This document shows, piece after piece, positions 51,608-59,501 of a stretch of DNA of 64,000 bases (the first letter of the stretch is position 1; each line of letters begins with the position of its first letter). This stretch comes from an uncultured Lachnospiraceae bacterium (lineage in GTDB: Bacteria; Bacillota; Clostridia; Lachnospirales; Lachnospiraceae). Location: NCBI GenBank assembly GCA_910577015.1, contig CAJTKU010000001.1, positions 124,001-188,000 of the forward strand, read 5' to 3'. Position numbers and translations under genes: made by a program. The notes under the pieces were generated by a model that was not told where the DNA came from, made no database searches, and was given only the letters and a program-made list of their open reading frames with translations.

Positions 51608-53521
51608 TTATTTTGCATTCTTTTTCTTATGGATATTCCGGATGGTTTTCTTTTTTGTTTTCCGCAAACCTTTTTCTGCCGTCTCTTTCTTATCCCTGCC
51701 AATGGAAGCGGTATTTCTTTCGTATTTCTTAGGTCTAATCAGGCATTTCCTGTCGTACCCTATCAAATCCTTTCTTCCGGCAGTTTCTAACGCCTCGTAT
51801 ACCAGCTCGTAATTCTTGGGGTTCCGGTACTGAATCAGAGCCCTCTGCATGGCTTTCTCGTGTGGATTTTTACAGACATATACCGGTTTCATGTCCCTGG
51901 GGTCCAGCCCCGTATAATACATAACCGTCGAGATGGTGGAGGGAGTCGGATAAAAATCCTGCACCTGTTCAGGCATGTACCCCAAATCCCTGAGATATTC
52001 CGCCAGCGCCACTGCTTCCTTTAAGGTGGAACCTGGATGGGAAGACATCAGGTACGGGACAAGATACTGTTTGCTGCCCATCTCGGCATTCAGCCTTTTA
52101 TACTTGGAAACAAACTGTTCGTATACTGCATTCTCCGGTTTTCCCATACGTTTTAACACGGCGTCACAGATATGCTCCGGCGCCACCTTAAGCTGTCCGC
52201 TGACATGGTACTGCACCAGTTCCCTGAAAAATGCGTCATCCTCGTCCGCCATCATATAGTCAAAACGGATGCCGGAACGGACAAATACCTTTTTCACACC
52301 GGGAAGCGCCCTCAGCTTCCTGAGAAGCGAAAGATAATCCCTATGCTCCACCCGTAAATTGGGACAGGGCTTCGGAAACAGGCACTGCCTGTTTTTGCAC
52401 ACTCCCTGCGTAAGCTGTTTCTCACAGGAAGGATGCCTGAAATTCGCCGTCGGTCCGCCCACATCATGAATATATCCCTTAAAATCCGCTTCCTTTGTCA
52501 GAAGCTTTGCTTCCTGCAAAATAGAATCATGGCTTCTGGCCTGCACGATACGCCCCTGATGGAAGGTCAGCGCGCAAAAACTGCAGCCTCCAAAGCATCC
52601 CCTGCTGCTTATCAGGGAAAACTTGATTTCCGCAATGGCGGGAACGCCTCCTTTCTCTTCGTACATGGGATGGTAAGTGCGCATATACGGGAGGGCATAT
52701 ATCTCATCCATTTCCTCCATGGTAAGGGGAAGGGAAGGCGGATTCTGCACCACGTAGACGCCGCCCGGATACCCCTCGATTAACACTTTTCCCGTAAAGG
52801 CGTCCGTATTCTGGTATTGCACGGCAAAACTCTCGGCATATCTGGCCGGCTCCTCCTTCATGGCGTCATAATCCGGCAGAACAAGCCCGTCATAAATATG
52901 TTCCAGCATCTTTGTCTTATATACCGTGCCCTGAATAAAGGTAATGTCGCGGACTGCAATGCCGCTGTTTAATGCATCCGCAATCTCTACGATACTGCGC
53001 TCCCCCATTCCGTAAGAAATCAAATCTGCCTGACTGTCCAACAGGATGGAGCGCTTGAACTTATCCGACCAGTAATCATAATGGGCCATTCTCCTGAGGC
53101 TGGCCTCAATGCCGCCTATGATAATGGGAATATCCCTATAGGTACGGCGAATCAGATTGCAATACACCACGGTTGCATAATCCGGTCTCTTTCCGCACTC
53201 TCCCCCCGGCGTATAGGCGTCGCTTCCCCTTCTCTTTCTGGAAACGGAATAATGGTTTACCATGCTGTCCATATTGCCGCCGCTTACTAGGAAAGCAAGC
53301 CGGGGCCTGCCCAATATGGAAATGCTGTCCTCTTTTTTCCAGTCCGGCTGGGAAATAATGCCCACCGTATAGCCGTGCGCCTCCAGCACCCTGCTGATTA
53401 TGGCATGACCGAAAGAAGGATGGTCAACATAGGCATCCCCGATTACATATACAAAATCCAGTTGTTCCAGATGCAATTCTTCCATATCCTGCCTGCACAC
53501 AGGTAAAAATCTGCCTTCCAA
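51608..53521 (-). CDS. YgiQ-family radical SAM protein
   Basis: A 637-residue protein of the YgiQ (UPF0313) family. It has an N-terminal DUF3362-associated region with GDAYVDHPSFGHAIISRVLE, the radical SAM cluster SSRGCFGGCSFCALTFHQG, and a C-terminal YgiQ extension with DFYPTPSTISTVMYYTG. The end is a very basic Lys/Arg tail. The reaction is unknown. The start is TTG at 53521 with GGGAGGTG seven bases upstream. Confidence 0.93.
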   Translation of the reverse strand: MEGRFLPVCRQDMEELHLEQLDFVYVIGDAYVDHPSFGHAIISRVLEAHGYTVGIISQPDWKKEDSISILGRPRLAFLVSGGNMDSMVNHYSVSRKRRGSDAYTPGGECGKRPDYATVVYCNLIRRTYRDIPIIIGGIEASLRRMAHYDYWSDKFKRSILLDSQADLISYGMGERSIVEIADALNSGIAVRDITFIQGTVYKTKMLEHIYDGLVLPDYDAMKEEPARYAESFAVQYQNTDAFTGKVLIEGYPGGVYVVQNPPSLPLTMEEMDEIYALPYMRTYHPMYEEKGGVPAIAEIKFSLISSRGCFGGCSFCALTFHQGRIVQARSHDSILQEAKLLTKEADFKGYIHDVGGPTANFRHPSCEKQLTQGVCKNRQCLFPKPCPNLRVEHRDYLSLLRKLRALPGVKKVFVRSGIRFDYMMADEDDAFFRELVQYHVSGQLKVAPEHICDAVLKRMGKPENAVYEQFVSKYKRLNAEMGSKQYLVPYLMSSHPGSTLKEAVALAEYLRDLGYMPEQVQDFYPTPSTISTVMYYTGLDPRDMKPVYVCKNPHEKAMQRALIQYRNPKNYELVYEALETAGRKDLIGYDRKCLIRPKKYERNTASIGRDKKETAEKGLRKTKKKTIRNIHKKKNAK

Positions 53522-53542
53522 GCCACACCTCCCAACCCTTTA

Positions 53543-54217
53543 TCAAAGCAGTTCTTCGTAATTCTCTATATAATAATCTGCCAGCTCCTGCTTTTCTTTC
53601 CTGATACCGGCAGAATACTTATCCTCCACCGCACACACCTTCATGCCTGCTGAAATCCCTGCCATGATACCGGGAATGATATCCTCAAATACCAGGCACT
53701 TTTCGGGGGATACCCCCAGTTTCTCTGCCACCGCCTGATAGATGTCCGGCGCCGGCTTACCCTTTTTCACTTCACATGCCGTCATAATGCAGGAAAAATA
53801 GGTGTCAAAAGACAGGGCTTTTGACGCGCTCTCCACCAGTTCCCTGGAATTACTCGTAGCGACTCCCAGCTTTATCCCTCTGTTTTTGCAATACCTTAAA
53901 AAGTTCTCCGCCCCTTTTTTATATGGGATTTCATAGAGATATTTATCACATGCCATGGCAACCCAATCCGCTTTCATCACTTCCAGACTGTCGGGCAGCC
54001 CGAACCTCTCCTTAAAATACACTGCAGTTTCGGAAAAACTCATACCCTCAATATCACGTTGTAAATCACGGGGCGGAATTATGCCAAAACGACCCAGATA
54101 GGAAATGTCAATATCCTCCCATATCCACATGGAATCCAGCAGTGTGCCGTCAAGGTCAAAAATCACCGCTTCAAAATCCGCCAATTTCTCCTTTAATGGA
54201 TTTTCCCTTTTCATCAT
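53543..54217 (-). CDS. HAD-superfamily phosphatase (beta-phosphoglucomutase-like)
   Basis: A 224-residue HAD hydrolase. Motif I is FDLDGTLLDSMW with the nucleophile Asp, motif II GVATSNSRE, motif III near KKGKPAPDIY, and motif IV FEDIIPGIMAG. The small cap and sequence fit the subgroup that includes beta-phosphoglucomutase and sugar-phosphate phosphatases. The substrate is not predictable. ATG overlaps the stop of the RsuA-type gene. Confidence 0.9.
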   Translation of the reverse strand: MMKRENPLKEKLADFEAVIFDLDGTLLDSMWIWEDIDISYLGRFGIIPPRDLQRDIEGMSFSETAVYFKERFGLPDSLEVMKADWVAMACDKYLYEIPYKKGAENFLRYCKNRGIKLGVATSNSRELVESASKALSFDTYFSCIMTACEVKKGKPAPDIYQAVAEKLGVSPEKCLVFEDIIPGIMAGISAGMKVCAVEDKYSAGIRKEKQELADYYIENYEELL

Positions 54218-54924
54218 AAAAGACTCTCCTGTCTTAATTTTAGCAGTTCTTCCTCATTAAGCGGCCTGAAGCAGCCTTTCTTCAAGTCATTCGGAAGCGC
54301 CAGCGGCCCCATGGACAGTCTTTTCAAATAGACAACCTCATTGCCCACTGCCTCCAACATCCTCTTCACCTGATGGAAACGCCCCTCCCGGATGGTAAGG
54401 TTTATCTCATTATCGGCAAGCTGCTCCACCCTTGCGGGCAGCGTCCGCATTTCATCCCCGATATCAACGCCCGCCTCCAGACATTCGGCGTCCTGTTTCA
54501 GAAACGGCAGCTTTGTCCTGACAAAATAGGTTTTATCCACATGCTTTTTGGGAGATAAGAGCCTGTGTGCCAGCCCACCGTCATCCGTAATCAGTAAAAA
54601 CCCTTCCGCATCCTTATCCAGCCTGCCGACCGGGAAGAGATTCCTGATGTTTTCCCCTGCAAGTAAATCCAAAACCGTTTCCTGTCCCGAATCCCTTGTT
54701 GCCGTTATCACGCCTGCCGGTTTATGCAAAAGGTAATAATGAAACTTATGAAACAGACGCTGTTCGCCACGAACGGCAATCACGTCGGTTTCTTCCCCGA
54801 CTTTTCTGTCAGGGGATGTTTCCTGTAAACCGTTTACCGTGACAAGCCCTTTCCTGATAAGCTGTTTTACTTCACTTCTGGTACCCGTGCCCGTTTCACA
54901 GAGAAATCTGTCAAGGCGCATCAT
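54214..54924 (-). CDS. RsuA/RluB-family pseudouridine synthase
   Basis: A 236-residue enzyme with the S4 domain (MRLDRFLCETGTGTRSEVKQ) and catalytic motif FPVGRLDKDAEGFLLIT. The C-terminus RFHQVKRMLEAVGNEVVYL is also characteristic. It probably modifies 16S rRNA (RsuA-type), though RluB/RluE-like specificity is possible. GGAGG precedes the tandem ATGs. Overlaps both neighbours by 4 bases, so the three genes are likely translationally coupled. Confidence 0.92.
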   Translation of the reverse strand: MMRLDRFLCETGTGTRSEVKQLIRKGLVTVNGLQETSPDRKVGEETDVIAVRGEQRLFHKFHYYLLHKPAGVITATRDSGQETVLDLLAGENIRNLFPVGRLDKDAEGFLLITDDGGLAHRLLSPKKHVDKTYFVRTKLPFLKQDAECLEAGVDIGDEMRTLPARVEQLADNEINLTIREGRFHQVKRMLEAVGNEVVYLKRLSMGPLALPNDLKKGCFRPLNEEELLKLRQESLL

Positions 54925-55355
54925 ACATTATCCTCCTGATTGGCAAGGACCCATTCCTGCAAAATTTCATAAATATGGGGATAAGACTTCTTCAGCGAGC
55001 GCGGACACATGGAAGAGTCCGCAAAACAATGACTCGACTCCCCTGTGGTGTGCAGCCTGCCGTCTGCGTCGTAAATGCGGTATCCGAGACTTAATTTAAT
55101 ACCGTTAAAATGCAGGGGAAACAACTGAATCTGAAAACTTTCCCCGTAACGGAAGGGCAGTCTGTACTCGCAGGAAACTGAGAGAACCGGTATCAGCAGT
55201 CCCTGCCTTTCCATCTCCGCATAGGACAAAGACAGTTCCTCCATCAACGAAAGTCTCGCTTCCTCCATCCACCTGATGTAATTGGAGTGGTGGACAATTC
55301 CCATCTGGTCCGTTTCGTAATAATTAACCGTGCGGCTGTAAAGATATCCTTTCAT
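54921..55355 (-). CDS. Acyl-CoA thioesterase (YbgC/4HBT fold)
   Basis: A 144-residue hot-dog-fold thioesterase. YYETDQMGIVHHSNYIRWME contains the catalytic Asp region typical of YbgC/FcbC. The start ATG 55355 follows GGAGG. The acyl substrate is unknown. First gene of a minus-strand run with the RsuA-type and HAD genes, divergent from the YlbJ-like gene. Confidence 0.9.
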   Translation of the reverse strand: MKGYLYSRTVNYYETDQMGIVHHSNYIRWMEEARLSLMEELSLSYAEMERQGLLIPVLSVSCEYRLPFRYGESFQIQLFPLHFNGIKLSLGYRIYDADGRLHTTGESSHCFADSSMCPRSLKKSYPHIYEILQEWVLANQEDNV

Positions 55356-55433
55356 GTTTTCCTCCATGATTCATTCATGTTATGTTTTCTCAAATCATAC
55401 AATATGGATAAGTCGGTATCAGGAAGCGTAACC

Positions 55434-56393
55434 ATGAAAGCAATGTTAAACAGATTTATAAAATCAGGTTTCTTTTTACTGCTCTTTGCCCTCATACTGC
55501 TTTATCCCCAGTTAAGCCTTTATTACGCGGCGGTCGGGCTGAAGCTCTGGTTTGAGCGCATGGTTCCTACCCTGCTTCCTTTTATGATTTTATCGGGCAT
55601 CATGGTACGCCAGAATCTTACGGAAGGCTTTGCCGGTATCCTGTACCCGATACTCCGCCCCATATTTAAAATCAGCAGAAACTGCGTCTATTGCCTGCTT
55701 TTGGGCTTTTTATGCGGATTCCCCATGGGCGCACGCACCGTGGCGGAGCTCTATGAGAGGAGACGCCTGAATAAGAGGGAAGCGGAATTTCTGCTGGCTT
55801 TCTGCAATAATATCGGCCCTGTTTATTATATCAGTTTTTTGCTCCCTGTAACAGGACTTTCTGCCAAAGGCAGGCTGCCTTTTTATTTGTTCGGTATGTA
55901 TGGCATTCCCCTGCTTTACGGCCTTTTTCTGCGCTACACGGGCTTTCTTCTGCCCAAAGGCGGCTTTTCCCTCCCTGACCCCGGCAAACATTTGTCCCAT
56001 CCGGAACCCGAAGAACGTTTTCCCCTAAGCCTGGACAATGCCATGCAGTCCGGCATTGCCGGTATTACCACATTGGGAGGGTACATGATTCTGTTTAACC
56101 TGCTGAATCTGGTACCCCATGCAATAAACCTGTTTTTTCATCTGTCCCTGCCTGACAGATGGCTGGCAGTAACAAACTGTATGCTGGAAATCACCAGCGG
56201 AATCAGCCGAATGGGAACATCCTCAGCAGCCGTTCTCATCCTGCTTCCCCTTGGCGGGCTGTCGTGCATTTTTCAGACGGTAAGCATGACAAAACACACA
56301 GACCTCTCCATGCCGCGTTACCTGTTACATAAAAGCATACAGACCGTGCTGACTGCCGGCTACTATTTCCTGCTTCTCTTTTTCCTCTTCTGA
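55434..56393 (+). CDS. YlbJ-like membrane protein (nucleoside-recognition domain type)
   Basis: A 319-residue polytopic membrane protein with about eight segments. FERMVPTLLPFMILSGIMV, GFLCGFPMGARTVAELYE and FCNNIGPVYYIS match the sporulation integral membrane protein YlbJ and its relatives. The Gate-like repeats suggest transport, but no substrate is known. ATG 55434 is preferred (AGGAAG seven bases upstream); ATG 55404 is possible. Its 3' end overlaps the convergent amidase gene by 31 bases. It hints at, but does not prove, sporulation capacity. Confidence 0.8.
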   Translation: MKAMLNRFIKSGFFLLLFALILLYPQLSLYYAAVGLKLWFERMVPTLLPFMILSGIMVRQNLTEGFAGILYPILRPIFKISRNCVYCLLLGFLCGFPMGARTVAELYERRRLNKREAEFLLAFCNNIGPVYYISFLLPVTGLSAKGRLPFYLFGMYGIPLLYGLFLRYTGFLLPKGGFSLPDPGKHLSHPEPEERFPLSLDNAMQSGIAGITTLGGYMILFNLLNLVPHAINLFFHLSLPDRWLAVTNCMLEITSGISRMGTSSAAVLILLPLGGLSCIFQTVSMTKHTDLSMPRYLLHKSIQTVLTAGYYFLLLFFLF

Positions 56394-57709
56394 CGTCTTT
56401 TTCCTGCCATCAGAAGACGCGTTATGAGCAAAGCGACAAACAATACAATGCATATCAGAAGACATAGTTCCAAAAAAGAAAGAAAAGAAACATCTTTCTC
56501 CTTCTCTTCCCTCTCAGGGGCCTTAAAACCGGCATATTCTTTGGTTTCCGTGCTTTCTGGCAAAGAAGGCGGACTTTCTGTTTCTACGGGCAAAGGCGCC
56601 TCATCCGGCGTGTTTACAAACACAGGAAAACCGGTTAAGACATTACTCTCCGTATACCTGTCATACTGGTTTATCCCCTTTACCACAATGGCCGGACTGA
56701 TTCCTTCGGGAATCTCGACCTCAAAGGTAAAAATATCGGGGCTGTATCCTGCCACCACGTCAGTCTGGGGCCAGGCGATATACGGCGTATAGGTAGTGCC
56801 GCCGTCAATGCTGTAAGAATAGTAAAGCATCGGGCTGTCATAATCATGCCCCGTCACCGTAACGCCCACCACATGCCTGTCCAAATCCACATATGACTCC
56901 TCAATCATGCAGATATCAGGGTCTGTTTCATCCGCCTGCACATACAAAGTTCCCGGCGCGTCCGCCTCAAGGTCAGGTCCGTATCCGCCGCCGCTGTAAT
57001 CCACACCAAGGATTTCACTCTTCAATCCAAAAAACTTTGCCGCCGACGTGGCGTCCGCAATGCCGAATGCAATCAAATCCTCTTCGGAATCACAAAATCC
57101 CACATCCGCATCATGGTCTATATGACAGTGTTCTATCAGCGCAGCTGCAATATCATATTCATTGCAAAAACGGAGAATGCCGTAATAGTCCTCTCCTTTG
57201 TCGTTAAATCTTGTCTTTACGCCCCGGATAAACAGGCCCATATCCTTCATAGCGTCCATCTGGATGCAGCCGAAACGGTATCCCTCCCTGTTTAGCTCAC
57301 CGAACGCGGAAACCCATACTTCCGAACCAAACAGTTTGTTGTCGGGCGACATGTTAAAATGCAGGCAGAATACAAAATCCGCATTCACCGAAGCTGCAAA
57401 ATCCGCCCTTGCCTGTATGCTCATATCCGCATCCTCAGTATGGGTCAGGTAGACCGTAATTCCTTCATACTTGCTTAATTCTTCATACATGGCGTTGGCT
57501 ACCGTCATATTCATTTCTTTTTCCAGAAAACCGTTATAGTCTGCGCCAAGGTTCTTGCCCCCATGTCCGGCATCTATCACCACCACAAGCTGTCCGTCCG
57601 TATCAGGCGGGTAATGGAACCCTACCGCCTTTACTGCATTACCGTTGGCAATGACAGACAAAATGATAATCATAAAAACGGAAAATAAAAACCTTCCGCA
57701 CTTCCTCAT
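56363..57709 (-). CDS. N-acetylmuramoyl-L-alanine amidase, membrane-anchored
   Basis: A 448-residue Amidase_3 enzyme cleaving the bond between muramic acid and the stem peptide. An N-terminal signal (about 1-28) is followed by the catalytic domain with zinc ligands in DAGHGGKN, EKEMNM and CLHFNMS, and the catalytic Glu in LIEHCHID. A beta-rich extracellular region and a Pro/Glu-rich spacer follow. A C-terminal membrane segment (about 418-437) and a very basic tail end the protein. The C-terminal anchor, with the enzyme outside, is unusual for this family. Confidence 0.88.
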   Translation of the reverse strand: MRKCGRFLFSVFMIIILSVIANGNAVKAVGFHYPPDTDGQLVVVIDAGHGGKNLGADYNGFLEKEMNMTVANAMYEELSKYEGITVYLTHTEDADMSIQARADFAASVNADFVFCLHFNMSPDNKLFGSEVWVSAFGELNREGYRFGCIQMDAMKDMGLFIRGVKTRFNDKGEDYYGILRFCNEYDIAAALIEHCHIDHDADVGFCDSEEDLIAFGIADATSAAKFFGLKSEILGVDYSGGGYGPDLEADAPGTLYVQADETDPDICMIEESYVDLDRHVVGVTVTGHDYDSPMLYYSYSIDGGTTYTPYIAWPQTDVVAGYSPDIFTFEVEIPEGISPAIVVKGINQYDRYTESNVLTGFPVFVNTPDEAPLPVETESPPSLPESTETKEYAGFKAPEREEKEKDVSFLSFLELCLLICIVLFVALLITRLLMAGKRRQKRKKRSRK

Positions 57710-57730
57710 AAATCCATCCTCCCTGTCGTT

Positions 57731-57779
57731 GAAAGCAAAAAGCCGGTTTCCGGCTAACGCTAAGTTTTCCGGAAACCGG
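57731..57779 (-). terminator. Rho-independent terminator after the coiled-coil gene
   Basis: A perfect 11-bp stem CCGGTTTCCGG/CCGGAAACCGG (57743-57753 and 57769-57779). On the minus strand it is followed by CTTTTTGCTTT. Confidence 0.88.
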
Positions 57780-57799
57780 TCTGTTTGGTATCATCACCG

Positions 57800-58396
57800 T
57801 TAAATTACATCTATGCCGTCCTGCGCCCCGTCCAGACTGACCTCTTCATAATCATCCGCAGACGGGTTAAGCTCCGCCCTGTTTGACTGGATGATATCAT
57901 GATAATGGTTCAGGTTCCCTATCAGGGCATCATAATCGGCAGCCGCAGTCTGGGAAGAAGCCGCAATGATGTTTTCCAGATTGGCAAGCATATCATCCAT
58001 GTACTGCATGGCGGACATCCTGACCTGATTGGCCTCCATGGTGGCATTGTCCAGTATCTCCTGCGCCTGTCTGGTGGCCATAGTTACCACTTCATTGGCC
58101 TGCGCATACGCCTGCTGCATGATTTCATGTTCATTGATGAGCTGGTTCGTCTGTATGGTTGCCTCATTAATCAGCGACTCCGCTTTTGTGCGGGCGTCAT
58201 TTAAAATCGCTTCCTTGTTACTGATGATTTTCTGATACCTTTTAATCTCATCCGGCGTTTTCATACGGAGTTCCCGTAAAAGTTCATCTATCTCATCTTT
58301 ATTGACAACTATTTTGGTACTGGAAAAAGCCTGCGGCTTACAGCTGTCAATATATTCTTCAATTTCGTCTATTAGCTGCTCAATTCTGCTGCTCAT
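57800..58396 (-). CDS. Coiled-coil protein of unknown function
   Basis: A 198-residue soluble protein rich in Ala, Gln, Glu and Asn. Residues about 50-145 form a long predicted coiled coil (AESLINEATIQTNQLINEHE, then QAQEILDNATMEANQVRMSA). It resembles the clostridial proteins labelled ATPase subunit-H-like or DivIVA-like, but lacks the DivIVA membrane-binding N-terminus. The tail is acidic. It lies downstream of coaD and rsmD and just upstream of the amidase, with its own terminator between. Confidence 0.8.
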   Translation of the reverse strand: MSSRIEQLIDEIEEYIDSCKPQAFSSTKIVVNKDEIDELLRELRMKTPDEIKRYQKIISNKEAILNDARTKAESLINEATIQTNQLINEHEIMQQAYAQANEVVTMATRQAQEILDNATMEANQVRMSAMQYMDDMLANLENIIAASSQTAAADYDALIGNLNHYHDIIQSNRAELNPSADDYEEVSLDGAQDGIDVI

Positions 58397-58424
58397 ACTC
58401 CTACTCCTCCTTACAAAGCGGCAG

Positions 58425-58922
58425 TCACCCTCCCCTGCGCTTTATCCCATATTTATCATATACCAGCCCGGCAACAAAGTCGGGAACACACATGGAAATA
58501 TCTCCGCCAAAACTGGCAATCTGCCTGACACCGGAGGAACTCAAATAAGAATATTCCAGACTGGTTGTAAAAAACACCGTATCAAGCTGCTCCTGTGACA
58601 GGACGCGGTTTGTCTGTGCAATCTGCAATTCATACTCAAAATCGGTAATCGCCCTTAAGCCCCTTACCGCAATATGAATATCTTTTTCCCTGGCATAATC
58701 AATCAGCAGACCACTGAAATAGTCCACTTTTACATTAGGCAACTCTTCCGTTGCTTTTTCTAATATCTTAACACGTTCTTCCACAGAAAACAACGGCATC
58801 TTTTCTTTATTATTCAGAACACTGACGATAAGTTCGTCGAATACTGCCGACGCGCGTCTGATTATGTCAAGATGTCCAAATGTCAATGGGTCAAAACTCC
58901 CCGGATAAACAGCACGTTTCAT
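58425..58922 (-). CDS. coaD: Phosphopantetheine adenylyltransferase
   Basis: Fourth step of coenzyme A synthesis. The 165 residues have the nucleotidyltransferase motif YPGSFDPLTFGHLDII and the C-terminal SSSGVRQIASFGGD. ATG 58922 follows GGGAAGG; a longer frame to 58940 lies within rsmD. The pair rsmD-coaD is standard Firmicutes order. Confidence 0.97.
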   Translation of the reverse strand: MKRAVYPGSFDPLTFGHLDIIRRASAVFDELIVSVLNNKEKMPLFSVEERVKILEKATEELPNVKVDYFSGLLIDYAREKDIHIAVRGLRAITDFEYELQIAQTNRVLSQEQLDTVFFTTSLEYSYLSSSGVRQIASFGGDISMCVPDFVAGLVYDKYGIKRRGG

Positions 58923-58936
58923 TAGATTTCCTTCCC

Positions 58937-59488
58937 TCAATCCGCTTTTTTCAAAAATACATGCTTGTTGGTCTTATATTTTTTTTCTTTGATTATCTGA
59001 TACCCCAGTTCCTGCGTATAGGAAAAATCCGTTCCGGCCTCCGCTTCCACGATAATCAGCGTATCTTCCGTGACATACCGGTACTCCCTCATGGCAAAAA
59101 GCGCCTGCCTTTCCAAATCGAGTCCGTATGGCGCATCCATAAAAATAATATCGGCTTCTTTTTCAAATATACTGCCCAATGCGCTTACCGCGTCCTGTTT
59201 CAGCACTACCGCCTTGTCCGCCAGTTTCGTAAAAAGCAGGTTTTCCTGTATACAGCTCAGGGCATTTGCCGCATTATCGATAAAATACGCTTTTTTTGCC
59301 CCCCTGCTCAGCGCTTCAATCCCGATGGCGCCGCTTCCGCTGAACATATCCACAAAAACGCTTCCCTGTGTATAAGGCTGCAGCATATTGAATAATGTTT
59401 CCTTGATACGGTCCGTCGTCGGGCGCGTATCAAGCCCTTTAGGGCATTTTAACGGAAGGCTCCTTGCCACTCCTGCAATCACTCTCAT
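58937..59488 (-). CDS. rsmD: 16S rRNA (guanine-N2) methyltransferase RsmD
   Basis: Methylates G966 of 16S rRNA. The 183 residues start MRVIAGVARSLPLKCPKG, with DMFSGSGAIGIEALSRGA as the SAM-binding loop and IIFMDAPYGLD as the catalytic motif. It reads DAPY instead of the common DPPY. ATG 59488 is chosen within GTGGGAATG; GAGGTG lies upstream. It starts 13 bases after parC. Confidence 0.95.
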   Translation of the reverse strand: MRVIAGVARSLPLKCPKGLDTRPTTDRIKETLFNMLQPYTQGSVFVDMFSGSGAIGIEALSRGAKKAYFIDNAANALSCIQENLLFTKLADKAVVLKQDAVSALGSIFEKEADIIFMDAPYGLDLERQALFAMREYRYVTEDTLIIVEAEAGTDFSYTQELGYQIIKEKKYKTNKHVFLKKAD

Positions 59489-59501
59489 TCCCACACCTCG
59501 C

